DNA of 12,366 nt. It comes from Rhodobacteraceae bacterium UBA996 (GTDB taxonomy: Bacteria > Pseudomonadota > Alphaproteobacteria > Rhodobacterales > Rhodobacteraceae). How positions within the stretch are numbered: position 1 is the first letter of the stretch; every line of letters begins with the position of its first letter. Positions 6,108 to 12,366 of this stretch are shown here, piece by piece. A program made the position numbers and the translations under genes. Under the pieces are notes generated by a model. That model searched no databases. It worked only from the letters and a program-made list of their open reading frames with translations, and was not told the DNA's origin. The stretch covers positions 1 to 12,366 of the forward strand of contig DBBA01000370.1 of assembly GCA_002291955.1 (NCBI GenBank), in the 5' to 3' direction.

Positions 6108-7427
6108 CTAGTTCGCTGGCGCGCTCTCCAGCCCCGCAGGCTGGCCCACGATCAGGATGTGCAGGTCCTCGGGCCGGTACAGCTCGCGCGCCACGCGGTT
6201 GGCCTCCTCCAGCGTCACCGCATTGATCCGGTCGTTGCGAGTGGCGATGTAGTCGATGGGCAGGCCCGACAACTGCATCCCGACCAGGATGCTGGCGATC
6301 CGCGCGTTGCCGTCGAAGCGCAGCGGATAGGCCCCGGTGATGAAGGTCTTGGCGCGGTCCAGTTCCTCGGCCGTGACGCCCTGCTCGCCGATCCGCGCCC
6401 ATTCGGCGCGCAGCACCTCGACCGTCTCGGCCATGCGGCCGTTCGCGGTCGCCACCTGCCCCATCACCAGCTCGCCCCGGTCGAGCGACACGAGCGAGGT
6501 GCCGATGCCATAGGTCAGCCCACGCTTTTCGCGCACCTCCTGCATCAGGCGCGATTCGAACCCCGCCCCGCCCAGGATGTGATCGACCAGGAAGGCCGCG
6601 AAGAAATCCGGGTCTTCCTGCCGGATGCCGCGGTGGCCAAAGATCGCGACGGCCTGCGGCGTGGTGAAATCGACGACGGTCAGCCCGCCTGTCAGCAGAT
6701 GCGGCGCGGGTGGCACGTCGCCTCCGCCCGACTGCGGCAGGTCGCCGAGCAGCCGGTCCAGCATCAGGCCCAGCGCCTCGGGCGTGATGTCGCCCACGGC
6801 ACCGACCACCACGCGGTCGCGGACCAGCACACGGTCCTTCGCGGCCAGCAGGTCATCGCGGGTCAGCGCGGCCACGCTGGCCTCGGTCCCCTGCCGGGGC
6901 GCGCCATAGGGGTGATCGCCGAACATCGCGGCATCGAACGCCGCCCCGGCCACGCGTCCGGGGTTCTGCGCATCGGACCGGATGCCCGCGATCACCTGCG
7001 CGCGCACCCGCTCGACCGCATCCGCGTCGAACCGCGGCTCCACCAGCGCCGCGCGCAGCAGGTCCACGCCCGCATCGCGGTTTTCCGTCAGGAACCGGGC
7101 CGAGACGCTGACCTCATCCTCGAACGCATCGAATTCGAGGCTCGCCGCCAGCCCCTCGCGCGCCTGGGCAAAGGCCTGGGCGTCCATCGCGCCCGCGCCT
7201 TCTTCCAGTAGTCCCGTCATCAGATAGGTCGCGCCGCGCTTGTCGGCGGGATCCAGCGACGTGCCCCCACGGAACCGCAGCTCCAGCGCCACGAAGGGAA
7301 TGGATGGTTCCTGCACCAGCCAGGCGCGGATGCCGCCGGGCGACACGACCTCCTCGATCTGCACCTCGGCCCGTGCGGGAAGGGCCAGCGCCACCAGCGC
7401 GGCAAGGACCGTCAGAACCCGGATCAT
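6108..7427 (-). CDS. M16 family peptidase-like protein lacking the zinc motif
   Basis: A 439-residue protein with a signal peptide at about residues 1-20 (VLAALVALALPARA before E21), so it is exported to the periplasm. The M16 fold is recognisable from PFVALELRFRGGTSLDP, the later DHILGGAGFESRLMQEVREKRGLTYGIGTSL and the domain 2 segment GDITPEALGLMLDRLL. Where active members carry HxxEH this one reads TYLMTGLLEEGAG (67-79), so no zinc site is present. M16B enzymes often work as a catalytic subunit plus a non-catalytic partner, and the catalytic homologue lies immediately upstream with a four-base overlap (ATGA). The pair probably forms a heterodimer that cuts peptides in the periplasm. The substrate is unknown. 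The name 'insulinase family' would also fit. Confidence 0.92.
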   Translation of the reverse strand: MIRVLTVLAALVALALPARAEVQIEEVVSPGGIRAWLVQEPSIPFVALELRFRGGTSLDPADKRGATYLMTGLLEEGAGAMDAQAFAQAREGLAASLEFDAFEDEVSVSARFLTENRDAGVDLLRAALVEPRFDADAVERVRAQVIAGIRSDAQNPGRVAGAAFDAAMFGDHPYGAPRQGTEASVAALTRDDLLAAKDRVLVRDRVVVGAVGDITPEALGLMLDRLLGDLPQSGGGDVPPAPHLLTGGLTVVDFTTPQAVAIFGHRGIRQEDPDFFAAFLVDHILGGAGFESRLMQEVREKRGLTYGIGTSLVSLDRGELVMGQVATANGRMAETVEVLRAEWARIGEQGVTAEELDRAKTFITGAYPLRFDGNARIASILVGMQLSGLPIDYIATRNDRINAVTLEEANRVARELYRPEDLHILIVGQPAGLESAPAN

Positions 7428-8767
7428 TGGCCGACCCCCGCTTGTGCATCCTCGGTCATCAGCCAGCCGGTCACGCTGGTGTCCATGTTCAGGACCGACC
7501 GCGCGGCTTCCATCACCTGATCCTTCGTCACCGCCTGCAGAACGCCGGGCCAGGCCTCGATGTCGGCGACCGTCAGGCCTGTTGTCAGCCCCTCGCCATA
7601 GCGGCGGGCGAGGCCCTGCATGTCGTCCAGCGCATAGACCTGCGCCGCCCGCACCTGGAACTTCAGCCGTTCAAAGGCCGCGTCGTCGATCCCTTCCTCC
7701 AGGAACTCGGCCAGCACGCGGTCCATCGCGGCCTCGGCGGCCTCCAGCGTCACGCCCTCGGCCGGAACCACGGTCACCCCGAAGGTGGACGGGTCCAGCG
7801 CGCTGCCGTCATAGAACGCGCCCGCATAGATCGCCTCGCCCGTCTCGAACTGGAGCTTGCGACCCATCACGGACGTGGCGCTGTCGCCGCCCAGAAGCTC
7901 GGCCAGAAGGGTCAGCGCGGCGGCCTGCGTCTGGTCGCCGGGGCGGCGCTGCGGCGCCAGATAGGTGCGCACGACATAGGGCTGCGCCACGCGCGCATCG
8001 GCATAGGACACGCGCCGGGGCGCGATCTGCGGCGGCTCCACGGGGCGGACGCGCGGCGCGATCCGGTCGGACGGGACCAGCGGGCCATAGTGCTGTTCGG
8101 CCAGCGCCCGCACCTGATCGGCGGTCACGTCGCCCGCCACGACAAGGATCGCGTTGTTCGGGGCATAGTACTTTTCGTAGAACGCCAGCGCGGCGTCCTT
8201 GGACAGGGCGTCGATCTCGTGCCGCCAGCCGATGATCGGGCGGCGGTAGGGGTGGTTCAGGAACTGCACCGCGCGGCGCTGCTCGGCGAAGCGCGCGCCG
8301 GGGTTGCTGTCGGTGCGCTGGTTGCGCTCCTCGATCACCACGTCGCGCTCGGTGTCCACATCGTCCTGCGTCAGTCGCAGGTTCTTCATCCGGTCGGCTT
8401 CCATCTGCATCATCAGACCCAGCCGGTCGGACGCCACGCGCTGGAAATAGGCGGTGTAGTCCCAGCTGGTGAAGGCATTGTCGCTGCCCCCGTTGGCCGC
8501 GACGGTCGCCGAGAATTCGCCCGGGGCCAGCGTGTCCGTCCCCTTGAACATCAGGTGTTCCAGGAAATGCGCCAGCCCCGATTCCCCCGGCGCCTCGTCC
8601 GCCGCGCCGACGCGGTACCACAGCATGTGGACCACGACCGGGGCGCGGTCGTCCTCGATCACCACGACCTGCAGGCCGTTCGGCAGGGTGAAATCGGTGA
8701 TCTCGGCCGCCCGGGCCGACAGGGCCGCCAGCGACAGCGACAGGCCAAGCACCAGCGCACGGATCAT
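7424..8767 (-). CDS. M16 family zinc metallopeptidase, catalytic subunit
   Basis: A 447-residue protein with an N-terminal signal peptide (LVLGLSLSLAALSARA, cleavage near residue 20-21). The inverted zinc motif is intact: H67-F-L-E70-H71 within SGLAHFLEHLMFKGT, and the distal glutamate lies in ERDVVIEER, probably E147. The family's NGGSDNAFTSWDYTAYF (92-108) and NHPYRRPIIGW stretches are present, followed by the second, non-catalytic half. It should act in the periplasm as a peptidase of the mitochondrial processing peptidase/PqqL-like group. The start at 8767 is fixed by GGGAGG six bases upstream. It is first of a coupled pair with the motif-less homologue. Its upstream gap of 80 bases to the DUF3035 gene is the largest gap in the minus-strand run and could hold a promoter, though I found no strong one. 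Confidence 0.94.
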   Translation of the reverse strand: MIRALVLGLSLSLAALSARAAEITDFTLPNGLQVVVIEDDRAPVVVHMLWYRVGAADEAPGESGLAHFLEHLMFKGTDTLAPGEFSATVAANGGSDNAFTSWDYTAYFQRVASDRLGLMMQMEADRMKNLRLTQDDVDTERDVVIEERNQRTDSNPGARFAEQRRAVQFLNHPYRRPIIGWRHEIDALSKDAALAFYEKYYAPNNAILVVAGDVTADQVRALAEQHYGPLVPSDRIAPRVRPVEPPQIAPRRVSYADARVAQPYVVRTYLAPQRRPGDQTQAAALTLLAELLGGDSATSVMGRKLQFETGEAIYAGAFYDGSALDPSTFGVTVVPAEGVTLEAAEAAMDRVLAEFLEEGIDDAAFERLKFQVRAAQVYALDDMQGLARRYGEGLTTGLTVADIEAWPGVLQAVTKDQVMEAARSVLNMDTSVTGWLMTEDAQAGVGQ

Positions 8768-8773
8768 GCGGAA

Positions 8774-8779
8774 CCTCCC
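8774..8779 (-). promoter_or_regulatory. Ribosome binding site of the catalytic M16 peptidase gene
   Basis: The minus strand reads GGGAGG here, six bases before the ATG at 8767. It is among the strongest Shine-Dalgarno sites in the window and settles the start. Confidence 0.7.
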
Positions 8780-8792
8780 GACAGCGACAGGT

Positions 8793-8802
8793 CGTAGCTA
8801 CG
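8793..8802. repeat. Perfect 10-base palindrome CGTAGCTACG in the M16 upstream gap
   Basis: CGTAGCTACG is its own reverse complement and sits 26 bases before the M16 start, in the only sizeable gap of the right-hand gene run. A short imperfect hairpin (GAAGC at 8805-8809 with GCTTC at 8816-8820) adjoins it. It might be an operator or attenuating structure; a chance palindrome is equally possible. Confidence 0.35.
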
Positions 8803-8847
8803 CCGAAGCGCGGCGGCTTCAAGCGTGCTGTCCGAAATGTGACGCGT

Positions 8848-9375
8848 TCAGCGGTCCTGCAGCACCGGGTCGGGCGGCACGGCGGGGGTGCGCACGCCCG
8901 CGGCGCGAAAGCGTTCCAGCTCGCGGTACTGGTCCAGCGACTGGTCCCGGTAGGCCCGGTAATAGACGTTCACGCTGAACAGACGCTCCAGGATGCGCCC
9001 GTCATTCCGGCGCCGGAACTCCAGATCCTCGGCCGCCAGCTGGGCGCGGATGTCGGGGGCCACGCCGAACCGGCTGGCATAGGTCACGATCCCGCCATCG
9101 ACCCCGCCGCGCGCCAAGGCCTCGGCCCGGCCGCCCAGTGCCACGGCCAGGTCGGCCTCGGGCGTGGGGTCGGTGCGGTTGATGCCGCTGGGCGTGGGCG
9201 GCGGCAGGACGGCATAATCCTCGGGCTGTTCGAGGGGCCGGGTGGGCAGGATCGCGAATTCGTCCGGGCCTTCACCTGCCGCCCGCAGGTTCAGCAGGCG
9301 CGGCTCGCGGTCCGACCGGCCACAGGCCGACAGCGCCACCACGGCCACAAGCCCTGCCATCACTGCAATCCGCAT
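8848..9375 (-). CDS. DUF3035 outer-membrane lipoprotein (possible BamF-like)
   Basis: A 175-residue lipoprotein. A short hydrophobic signal (RIAVMAGLVAVVA) ends in the lipobox L15-S16-A17-C18, and residue +2 is glycine rather than aspartate, so sorting to the outer membrane is likely. After it come two related proline-rich units, FAILPTRPLEQPED and YAVLPPPTP, then a conserved helical part with DAxV-type features such as YASRFGVAPDIRAQLAAED and a C-terminal Tyr/Arg-rich segment. The overall pattern matches DUF3035 of Rhodobacterales. I recall some databases naming such proteins BamF, a subunit of the alphaproteobacterial outer-membrane assembly machine, but that link is not proven here. The ATG at 9375 has GGGGGA just upstream; a GTG at 9390 is less likely. 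It lies 48 bases after lspA, the enzyme that would remove its signal peptide. Confidence 0.85.
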   Translation of the reverse strand: MRIAVMAGLVAVVALSACGRSDREPRLLNLRAAGEGPDEFAILPTRPLEQPEDYAVLPPPTPSGINRTDPTPEADLAVALGGRAEALARGGVDGGIVTYASRFGVAPDIRAQLAAEDLEFRRRNDGRILERLFSVNVYYRAYRDQSLDQYRELERFRAAGVRTPAVPPDPVLQDR

Positions 9376-9423
9376 GCCGTCCCCCGTCACCTGACGCGTT
9401 CCTACCCCATCGACCTTGGCCCG

Positions 9424-9885
9424 TCACGGGTCCTTTTTCCCGCCCGACACAAGGATCAGCCCGATGGCGCCGACAAAGATCGCGATATCGGCGATGTTGA
9501 AGGCATAGGGGTTGTCGATGCCGCAGCAGGACATGTTCAGGAAATCCGCGACCGCGCCCCAGGTGATCCGGTCGATCACGTTGCCCAGCGCCCCGCCCAC
9601 CAGAAGCCCGCCCGCGACCTGCACCGGCCAGCGCCGGTCGGACCGCACCCAGGTCACGACCCAGACGCAGATCGCCAGCGCCACCGCGATCAGCACCCAG
9701 CGCAGGTCATGGTCGCCGAACAGGCCGAAGTTGATGCCGCGGTTCCAGGCCATGCGCAGGGTCAGGAAGGGCGGGAAGACCTCGATCACGCCACGGTGGA
9801 TCAGGTCCAGCCGCACGACGACCAGCCATTTCAGCAGCTGGTCGGCGACGAAGATCGCAAGGGATGTGATGACGAAGGGGCGCAT
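9424..9885 (-). CDS. lspA: Lipoprotein signal peptidase (signal peptidase II)
   Basis: A 153-residue inner-membrane protein with four apolar helices at about 4-24, 61-80, 87-104 and 128-147. The family motifs are present: NRGINFGLF (48-56), GGALGNVIDR (97-106), VADF with D114, and FNIAD with D133. D114 and D133 are the expected pair of catalytic aspartates. The enzyme cuts the signal peptide of diacylglyceryl-modified prolipoproteins ahead of the lipid-bearing cysteine. The gene starts five bases after the purH stop with no visible Shine-Dalgarno site, so translation is probably coupled to purH. The next gene is a lipoprotein substrate candidate. The loop between the two aspartates holds an unusual Cys-Cys pair (NMSCCGIDNP), which I have no functional explanation for. 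Confidence 0.96.
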   Translation of the reverse strand: MRPFVITSLAIFVADQLLKWLVVVRLDLIHRGVIEVFPPFLTLRMAWNRGINFGLFGDHDLRWVLIAVALAICVWVVTWVRSDRRWPVQVAGGLLVGGALGNVIDRITWGAVADFLNMSCCGIDNPYAFNIADIAIFVGAIGLILVSGGKKDP

Positions 9886-9890
9886 CGGGA

Positions 9891-11474
9891 TCAGTGCCGG
9901 AAATGGCGCAGGCCGGTGAAGACCATGGCGAGGCCCGCCGCATCGGCCGCCGCGATCACCTCGGCGTCGCGGACCGATCCGCCGGGCTGGATCACGGCCG
10001 TCGCCCCGGCCTCGGCCGCCGCCAGCAGACCATCGGCAAAGGGAAAGAATGCGTCCGACGCGATGACCGATCCGCGTGTGGCAGGCTCGGAAAGTCCAAG
10101 GGCCGCCGCCATGTCCTGCGCCTTGCGGGCGGCGATGCGGGTGGAATCGACCCGGCTCATCTGGCCCGCGCCGACGCCCACGGTCGCGCCGCCCCGGGCA
10201 TAGACAATGGCGTTCGACTTGACGTGCTTGGCGACCGTGAAGGCGAACAGAAGGTCGGCCAGTTCCGCGTCCGTGGGCGCGCGCTGCGTGACCACCCGCA
10301 GGTCGGCCGCGGTCACATGGCCCGCATCGCGGTCCTGCACCAGGAACCCGCCCGCCACCTGCCGCACGGCGAGCCCCGGCGCGGCGGGATCGGGCAGCGC
10401 CTCGGTCACCAGCAGCCGCAGCGCGGGCTTGGCCGCGAACACCGCGCGGGCGGCGTCATCGGCACCGGGGGCGATCACCACCTCGGTGAAGATGCCCGCG
10501 ATGGCCTGCGCGGTCGCGCCATCCAGCGGGCGGTTCAGCGCGACGATGCCGCCGAACGCACTCACCCGGTCGCAGTCGTAGGCGCGACCGTAGGCATCCA
10601 GCGCCGTATCCCCCAGCGCCACGCCGCAGGGGTTGGCGTGCTTCACGATCACGCAGGCCGCCCGGTCGCGCGGCAGTTCGGCAACCAGTTCCACCGCCGC
10701 ATCGGTGTCGTTGATGTTGTTGTAGGACAGTTCCTTGCCCTGCAGCTGCCGCGCCGTTGCGACCCCGGGCCGGCCCGAGCCATCCACATAGAACGCCGCC
10801 CCCTGATGCGGGTTCTCGCCGTAGCGCAACCCCTGCGCCAGCCGCCCAGCGAACACCCGGCGGCGTGGCGCGGCCTCGCCCAGCGCGCCCGCCATCCACG
10901 CGGACACCGCCGCGTCATAGGCCGCCGTGCGACCATAGGCGGTCAGCGCCAGCCGCTGGCGGAAGGCAAGCGTCGTGCCGCCGGTCGCGTCCAGTTCCGC
11001 AAGCAGGGGCGCATAATCCTCGGGGTCGGTCACCACGGCGACCCAGGCGTGGTTCTTGGCCGCCGCGCGGATCATCGCCGGACCACCGATGTCGATGTTC
11101 TCGACCGCCTCGGCATAGTCCGCGCCGCGGGCCACCGTCGCCTCGAACGGATAGAGGTTCACCACCAGAAGGTCGATGGCCGCAATCCCGTGCGCGTCCA
11201 TCGCGGCGCGGTGCGCGGGATCGTCGCGCAGGGCCAGAAGGCCGCCATGCACGGTCGGGTGCAGCGTCTTGACGCGACCATCCATCATCTCGGGGAACCC
11301 GGTCACGTCCGCCACATCGCGCACCACAAGCCCCGCATCACGCAGAAGCGCCGCCGTGCCGCCGGTGGACAGGAGTTCCACCCCCCGCGCGGCCAGCGCG
11401 CGGGCCAGGTCCATCACGCCGGTCTTGTCCGACACCGACAGAAGCGCACGCCGGATTGTCACGGCATCGGTCAT
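9891..11474 (-). CDS. purH: Bifunctional AICAR formyltransferase / IMP cyclohydrolase PurH
   Basis: A complete 527-residue enzyme that carries out the last two steps of de novo IMP synthesis in the cytoplasm. The N-terminal cyclohydrolase (MGS-like) domain has RRALLSVSDKTG, ELLSTGGTAALLRDAG and GRVKTLHPTVHGGLLA. The formyltransferase part has LRYGENPHQGAAFY, the catalytic KHANPCGVA (Lys-His), DCDRVSAFGGIVALNRPL, KHVKSNAIVYA and a C-terminal SDAFFPFADG with VIQPGGSVRD. It ends FTGLRHFRH, close to the family's usual end. The ATG at 11474 has AGGA six bases upstream. It starts only 12 bases after the heparinase-like gene's stop and is followed after five bases by lspA, so it is in the middle of a polycistronic unit. 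No PurR-type or purine riboswitch site is visible directly ahead of it. Confidence 0.98.
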   Translation of the reverse strand: MTDAVTIRRALLSVSDKTGVMDLARALAARGVELLSTGGTAALLRDAGLVVRDVADVTGFPEMMDGRVKTLHPTVHGGLLALRDDPAHRAAMDAHGIAAIDLLVVNLYPFEATVARGADYAEAVENIDIGGPAMIRAAAKNHAWVAVVTDPEDYAPLLAELDATGGTTLAFRQRLALTAYGRTAAYDAAVSAWMAGALGEAAPRRRVFAGRLAQGLRYGENPHQGAAFYVDGSGRPGVATARQLQGKELSYNNINDTDAAVELVAELPRDRAACVIVKHANPCGVALGDTALDAYGRAYDCDRVSAFGGIVALNRPLDGATAQAIAGIFTEVVIAPGADDAARAVFAAKPALRLLVTEALPDPAAPGLAVRQVAGGFLVQDRDAGHVTAADLRVVTQRAPTDAELADLLFAFTVAKHVKSNAIVYARGGATVGVGAGQMSRVDSTRIAARKAQDMAAALGLSEPATRGSVIASDAFFPFADGLLAAAEAGATAVIQPGGSVRDAEVIAAADAAGLAMVFTGLRHFRH

Positions 11475-11480
11475 GGCAGG

Positions 11481-11485
11481 TCCTT
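11481..11485 (-). promoter_or_regulatory. Ribosome binding site of purH
   Basis: The minus strand reads AAGGA here, with AGGA ending six bases before the purH ATG at 11474. It lies in the 12-base gap after the stop of the upstream gene. Confidence 0.6.
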
Positions 11486-11486
11486 T

Positions 11487-12366
11487 CTAGGCGGCATCGG
11501 GGCCGTCGTCGGGGGTCAGGTCGCGGACGGCCAGCGGCGTATCCTGCGCCTTCTGCAAAGTCCACCGCACCCGTGTCGCCGCCTGGATCGCCAGGCCCGA
11601 CAGGACGATCTGCATGGCGGGCCGCGGCTTCAGGCGGCCGCGTTCCAGGTAGACCGAGGGTTCCAGCGCCAGCCGCGCTGCCTCGTCATGGCGGAACACC
11701 CAGACCTCGCCGGACTTCAGCGCCAGCGACACCGCCCGCCCGCCCAGGTCGAGCGAGGCATCCACATCCGGGTGCAGATGGAACCGTGCGGTAAAGGGCA
11801 GGCCGTTCAGGCGGCTTTTCGCCAGCACACCCTCGAACCGGCGGCGGTCGGCGTCCTGCACGGCGGCCAGCGTCTCCTCGCCCGACAGGGCCCGGCCGTC
11901 GCCCGTCAGGGACAGGCGGCGCACATGGGTCAACCCGTGCGACCGCAGCCACCCGTCGTGCCCGGCCGTCAGCACCGTGGCCGCCCCTTCCACATGCACC
12001 TCGCTGCGCACATCGCGAGGGGCTTCGGCCAGGTATTCGCGCTCGTGCCCGCCGACCAGCCGGGCCGCGCCCAGCCGCGCGGACGACCAGCCGTCGATGC
12101 CCAGGGTCGAATGGCTGGGCGTGGCGCGGCCCGCGCGGCGCCACTCGCTGCCGAAGGTGACACCCGACCCGCAGTTGACCACGACCGGACGGCGGCCCGA
12201 GGTCAGCTCGAACGCCAGCGTCGAGGCATGGGCATTGGCGGACGCGCGCCCCGGCGGCGGCGGGGACGTGTCGGCGATCAGCGTGGTGCGCCCCCCCGAC
12301 AGCCGGGCATACCCCATCGCCACCACGGGCGGCGGACCGGACCGGACCGCGGCCTGCGCCAGCGCC
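11487..12366 (-). CDS. Heparinase II/III family protein, C-terminal part only
   Basis: The reading frame is open from the right window edge to a TAG at 11489-11487, giving about 292 C-terminal residues; the N-terminus lies outside. Visible segments include GYARLSGGRTTLIADTSPPPPG, ANAHASTLAFELTSG, VVNCGSGVTFG, ATPSHSTLGIDG and FHLHPDVDASL (each read in part). This beta-sandwich pattern with AHAS-LAFE and SHSTL fits the heparinase II/III-like C-terminal domain of alphaproteobacteria. Characterised members are polysaccharide lyases acting on acidic glycans, but the proteins at this conserved locus beside purH have, to my knowledge, no confirmed substrate. The catalytic residues of the N-terminal alpha-toroid are not in view. 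The tight 12-base spacing to purH implies co-transcription. A GTG at 12326 inside the domain is not the true start. Confidence 0.82.
   Translation of the reverse strand, partial: ALAQAAVRSGPPPVVAMGYARLSGGRTTLIADTSPPPPGRASANAHASTLAFELTSGRRPVVVNCGSGVTFGSEWRRAGRATPSHSTLGIDGWSSARLGAARLVGGHEREYLAEAPRDVRSEVHVEGAATVLTAGHDGWLRSHGLTHVRRLSLTGDGRALSGEETLAAVQDADRRRFEGVLAKSRLNGLPFTARFHLHPDVDASLDLGGRAVSLALKSGEVWVFRHDEAARLALEPSVYLERGRLKPRPAMQIVLSGLAIQAATRVRWTLQKAQDTPLAVRDLTPDDGPDAA

Noticed and set aside
4348..6111. A 587-codon open frame on the plus strand opposite mutL
   Set aside because: It is rich in Arg, His, Gly and Pro with no recognisable domain, and lies fully antisense to a well-supported MutL. 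High GC makes such long shadow frames common.
7304..8797. A 497-codon open frame on the plus strand opposite the M16 genes
   Set aside because: Low-complexity Arg/His/Gly composition, and it is antisense to two M16 genes with clear signal peptides and motifs.
9870..9893. Minus-strand TGATCC at 9893-9888, at the purH/lspA junction, as an RpoE promoter for lspA
   Set aside because: The sequence 18 bases downstream is TCACAT with no TAA, and the position lies inside a tightly spaced operon and within the lspA coding start region.

Overview
This is a GC-rich window (about two thirds or more G+C by eye) that reads as chromosome of an alphaproteobacterium of the Rhodobacteraceae/Rhodobacterales type (Rhodobacter, Cereibacter, Rhodovulum or a close relative). 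The main reasons are an ECF11-type RpoE sigma factor paired with a ChrR zinc anti-sigma factor, a DUF3035 lipoprotein beside lspA, a paired set of M16 peptidases, and a heparinase II/III gene beside purH. Coding density is very high. There is no gene-free stretch over 300 bases, and I see no tRNA, rRNA, CRISPR array, insertion sequence or phage gene.

Left part (1-3103): two divergent operons share a 212-base intergenic region. Leftward run an FAD-dependent oxidoreductase (COG2907 type) and, overlapping its stop by four bases, a DUF1365 protein cut by the window edge. Rightward run rpoE and chrR, also joined by a four-base overlap. A good match to an RpoE promoter (TGATCC, 18-base spacer, TAACAG) lies ahead of rpoE, which suggests autoregulation. 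In Rhodobacter sphaeroides this sigma/anti-sigma pair controls the response to singlet oxygen, and the oxidoreductase/DUF1365 pair is linked to fatty acid modification. The block therefore looks like a singlet-oxygen stress module with a membrane-lipid arm.

Right part (3134-12366): eight genes all lie on the minus strand, in transcription order: heparinase II/III-like protein (5' end outside the window), purH, lspA, DUF3035 lipoprotein, M16 zinc peptidase (catalytic), M16 homologue (no catalytic motif), mutL, rmuC. Gaps run from -4 to about 80 bases, so most are probably co-transcribed in one or a few units. Functions cover purine synthesis, lipoprotein maturation, envelope proteolysis, mismatch repair and a recombination-limiting protein. 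chrR and rmuC converge with only 30 bases between them.

Most of the window is ordinary conserved chromosome. The most interesting points are the rpoE promoter and probable TTG start, the lack of a clear RpoE promoter for the divergent lipid operon, and the co-location of LspA, a predicted outer-membrane lipoprotein and a split peptidase pair. I saw no convincing previously undescribed system.
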